Assembly (NCBI GenBank): GCA_903878805.1
Contig: CAIRJF010000011.1
Coordinates: 119,274-183,273, forward strand
Source: an uncultured Verrucomicrobia subdivision 3 bacterium
Lineage (GTDB): Bacteria; Verrucomicrobiota; Verrucomicrobiia; Limisphaerales; UBA11358
DNA: 64,000 nt
Direction: 5' to 3'
Part shown: positions 62,552 through 64,000 of the stretch, piece by piece
Position numbering within the stretch: position 1 is the stretch's first letter
How the letters are laid out: each line of letters opens with the position of its first letter
Notes under the pieces: model-generated
Databases searched by the model: none
The model's input: the letters and a program-made list of their open reading frames with translations, nothing else
What the model was told of the DNA's origin: nothing
Translations under genes and position numbers: made by a program

Positions 62552-63775
62552 TCAGGAAATTTTTACCGGCGGTTTAATGAGCAGCGCGAGCGCCGCGCCG
62601 CCGAGCAGAAAGGCGCCGGCGACGATGAAGGAATTTTCAAAACTGCCGTGGCCAGCAACGGTAAGCATCTGCTGTAAGCGGCTCAAGACGAAACCGCCGA
62701 CGCCCCACGCGGTGAAAAGAATGCCGTAGTTCATGCCGAAACTTTTCAAGCCCCAAAAATCTTTCGTGAGCGACGGGAATAACGCGAGGTTGGCGCCGTA
62801 GTTGAAACCGATGAACGTGGCGAGCAGCACGATGAGCAAGGGTGCGGTCGTCTTGCCGGCAATCAAGGGAATGGCAAGGAACATGAGCGCGGCTTGAATA
62901 GCAAGCACGAGCATAAGCGTCCAGCGCCGGCCGATTTTGTCGGACAGGATTCCGGCGATGATGCGACCACCGGCGTTACCGATGGCCATCACAGCGACGG
63001 CGATGAAGGCGTTCGCGCCCATGCTTTTTTTGGCCATGCCGCTGACGCTACTGATGACCATCAGACCCGCGCCCGCGCCGATGAAATAAATCAGCCACAG
63101 CAGATAGAATATTGGACTGCGCAACATTTCGCCGGGCGTGGAACTGACGCCGGCAATTTTCGACGCGGAAGAATTTTGCGGCCCGGCGACAAATCCGGCG
63201 GGCGGATTTTTAAGCAGTTGCGCGAGCCCGCAAACAATCACGGCAAACGCGGTGCCGAAAATGAACATGGATTGTTTCAACCCAAAATGACCGAGGAGAA
63301 ATTGTGATGTGGGCGCGAGATAGACGGGCGCGAGGCCGAAGCCGGCGACGACCAGACCGGCGATCAAGCCGGTTTTTGCCGGCGGAAACCATTTCAGTGC
63401 CGGCGGTGTGGCGGACGAATAGCCGAAGCCAATGCCGGTTCCGACGAGCACGCCGAAGCCAAGCAGCCATGTCGAATAGCTGCTGCTGGTGGAAATCAAA
63501 ATCATGCCCGCGCCCACGAGCAGTCCACCCAGCGAGGCCGTGACGCGCGGACCGAACTTATCCTGGCAGCGCCCGGCGAGAATCATCGCGAACGCAAAGA
63601 CGAGGCAGCAGAGCGCGTAAGGATCGTTGAGCTGGTCGCCCTTCCAGCCGAAATCTTTTTCGATGGCGGCCTTGAACAAACTCCAAGTGTAAAGCACGCC
63701 GAGCGCGAGATTGATGCCGAGGCCGGAAAAGGCGACGCGCCAGCCAGGATTCTTGGCGGAATTAGCATTGGCCAT
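62552..63775 (-). CDS. OFA-family MFS transporter (oxalate/formate antiporter-like)
   Basis: The 407-residue protein has 12 hydrophobic segments and the OFA family opening GLGINLALGVLYTWSLFKAAIE, GRCQDKFGPRVTASLGGLLVG between helices 2 and 3, GFGYSSATPPALKWFPPAKTGLIAGLVVAGFG, and in the second half NAGGRIIAGILSDKIGRRWTLM. It exchanges small organic anions; the substrate (oxalate, formate, pyruvate or other) is undecided. I use the ATG at 63775; another in-frame ATG lies at 63799. Confidence 0.9.
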   Translation of the reverse strand: MANANSAKNPGWRVAFSGLGINLALGVLYTWSLFKAAIEKDFGWKGDQLNDPYALCCLVFAFAMILAGRCQDKFGPRVTASLGGLLVGAGMILISTSSSYSTWLLGFGVLVGTGIGFGYSSATPPALKWFPPAKTGLIAGLVVAGFGLAPVYLAPTSQFLLGHFGLKQSMFIFGTAFAVIVCGLAQLLKNPPAGFVAGPQNSSASKIAGVSSTPGEMLRSPIFYLLWLIYFIGAGAGLMVISSVSGMAKKSMGANAFIAVAVMAIGNAGGRIIAGILSDKIGRRWTLMLVLAIQAALMFLAIPLIAGKTTAPLLIVLLATFIGFNYGANLALFPSLTKDFWGLKSFGMNYGILFTAWGVGGFVLSRLQQMLTVAGHGSFENSFIVAGAFLLGGAALALLIKPPVKIS

Positions 63776-63896
63776 AATGGAATGGCGCGACGCTAACAAA
63801 GTGATGCGCGGCTGGCAACCTGCAAGATTGAAACTGGACAGAATAATTTTGGCGAAATACTGACGTGACTCGACTTTTTCAGGCCATGTGATGTGT

Positions 63897-63926
63897 TAGT
63901 CTGGGCCCAACGAAAGGACCAGACTA
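63897..63926 (+). promoter_or_regulatory. Hairpin with Shine-Dalgarno sequence in its loop, before the transposase start
   Basis: TAGTCTGG (63897-63904) pairs perfectly with CCAGACTA (63919-63926), directly abutting the ATG at 63927. The 14-nt loop contains AAAGGA (63913-63918), the likely ribosome-binding site. The fold could limit translation of the transposase gene. Confidence 0.45.
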
Positions 63927-64000
63927 ATGAAAGGCAAGCGATATACGACGGAAGACAAGATTCGGCTGCTACGGGCAGCGGATCGCGGTGAAAAAAGCAT
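63927..64000 (+). CDS. IS3-type transposase OrfA, N-terminal fragment (cut by window end)
   Basis: The first 24 codons read M-K-G-K-R-Y-T-T-E-D-K-I-R-L-L-R-A-A-D-R-G-E-K-S, which resembles the start of the helix-turn-helix OrfA protein of IS3-family elements (IS407/IS51-like). An AAAGGA ribosome-binding site lies 9-14 nt upstream. The rest of the element, including its right end, is outside the window; the left terminal repeat must lie between 63800 and 63896 but cannot be fixed without the other end. Confidence 0.7.
   Translation, partial: MKGKRYTTEDKIRLLRAADRGEKS

Overview
The window reads as a chromosomal segment of a member of the Verrucomicrobiota, probably a subdivision 3 (Pedosphaera/Limisphaera-type) lineage. 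The evidence is indirect: an LL-diaminopimelate aminotransferase, a paired DUF1549/DUF1553 plus DUF1501 system typical of Planctomycetes and Verrucomicrobia, a PEP-CTERM-type sorting tail, a FixL-like sensor beside c-type cytochromes, and moderately GC-rich coding sequence. There is no rRNA operon, CRISPR array or complete prophage. One tRNA gene (Cys) is present and an IS element enters at the right edge.

Layout. 1-5200: the tail of a c-type cytochrome gene, an outer-membrane porin-like protein, a diheme cytochrome c, then (minus) a PAS histidine kinase / NarL-type response regulator pair and a PocR-AraC regulator. 5360-8800: a radical SAM protein, a small membrane protein and two overlapping HEAT-repeat ORFs that may be one broken gene. 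8850-12650: the DUF1549/DUF1553 cytochrome and its DUF1501 partner. 12700-15000: small membrane, redox and envelope proteins. 15250-23830: lepA, a YdiJ-like FAD/Fe-S dehydrogenase, comF, accD, acs. 23870-27450 (minus): dapL and a salvage operon (all-alpha dUTPase, hpt, NupC transporter). 27600-29610: an exbB-exbD-tonB-zinc ribbon operon. 29670-31395: accessory DNA with an inverted heptanucleotide array and a two-gene zeta-like toxin/antitoxin islet fitted exactly onto the guaB stop codon. 31395-38630 (minus): guaB, a permease, galE, a frameshifted TM2 gene, an MnmC-like methyltransferase, a class V aminotransferase and an HpnA-like epimerase. 38730-45070: TPR protein, mtnA, tRNA-Cys, a POT transporter, an orphan PEP-CTERM tail and ppdK. 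45280-51240: metH, a DUF151 nuclease, holA and a STAS protein. 51315-57230: ftsH, dus, a zinc alcohol dehydrogenase and rpoN. 57349-61700: hpf, an amidohydrolase, bioF, bioA. 61739-64000: an SGNH hydrolase, an OFA-type MFS transporter and the start of an IS3-type transposase.

Most genes are ordinary housekeeping. The most unusual items are: (1) a toxin-antitoxin islet of about 670 bp bounded by two diverged copies of the last 45 bp of guaB; the antitoxin candidate is a 52-codon gene that is easy to overlook; (2) three places with degenerate repeats in strict 7-nt phase, two arranged as large hairpins and one lying in frame inside bioA; (3) an ExbB/ExbD pair in which the expected proton-pathway Asp of ExbD and one pore Thr of ExbB are both alanine; (4) a sensor kinase whose PAS domain keeps the heme-ligand and oxygen-sensing signature residues of FixL. 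All functional calls rest on reading the sequence and on knowledge of the families; no database search was run.
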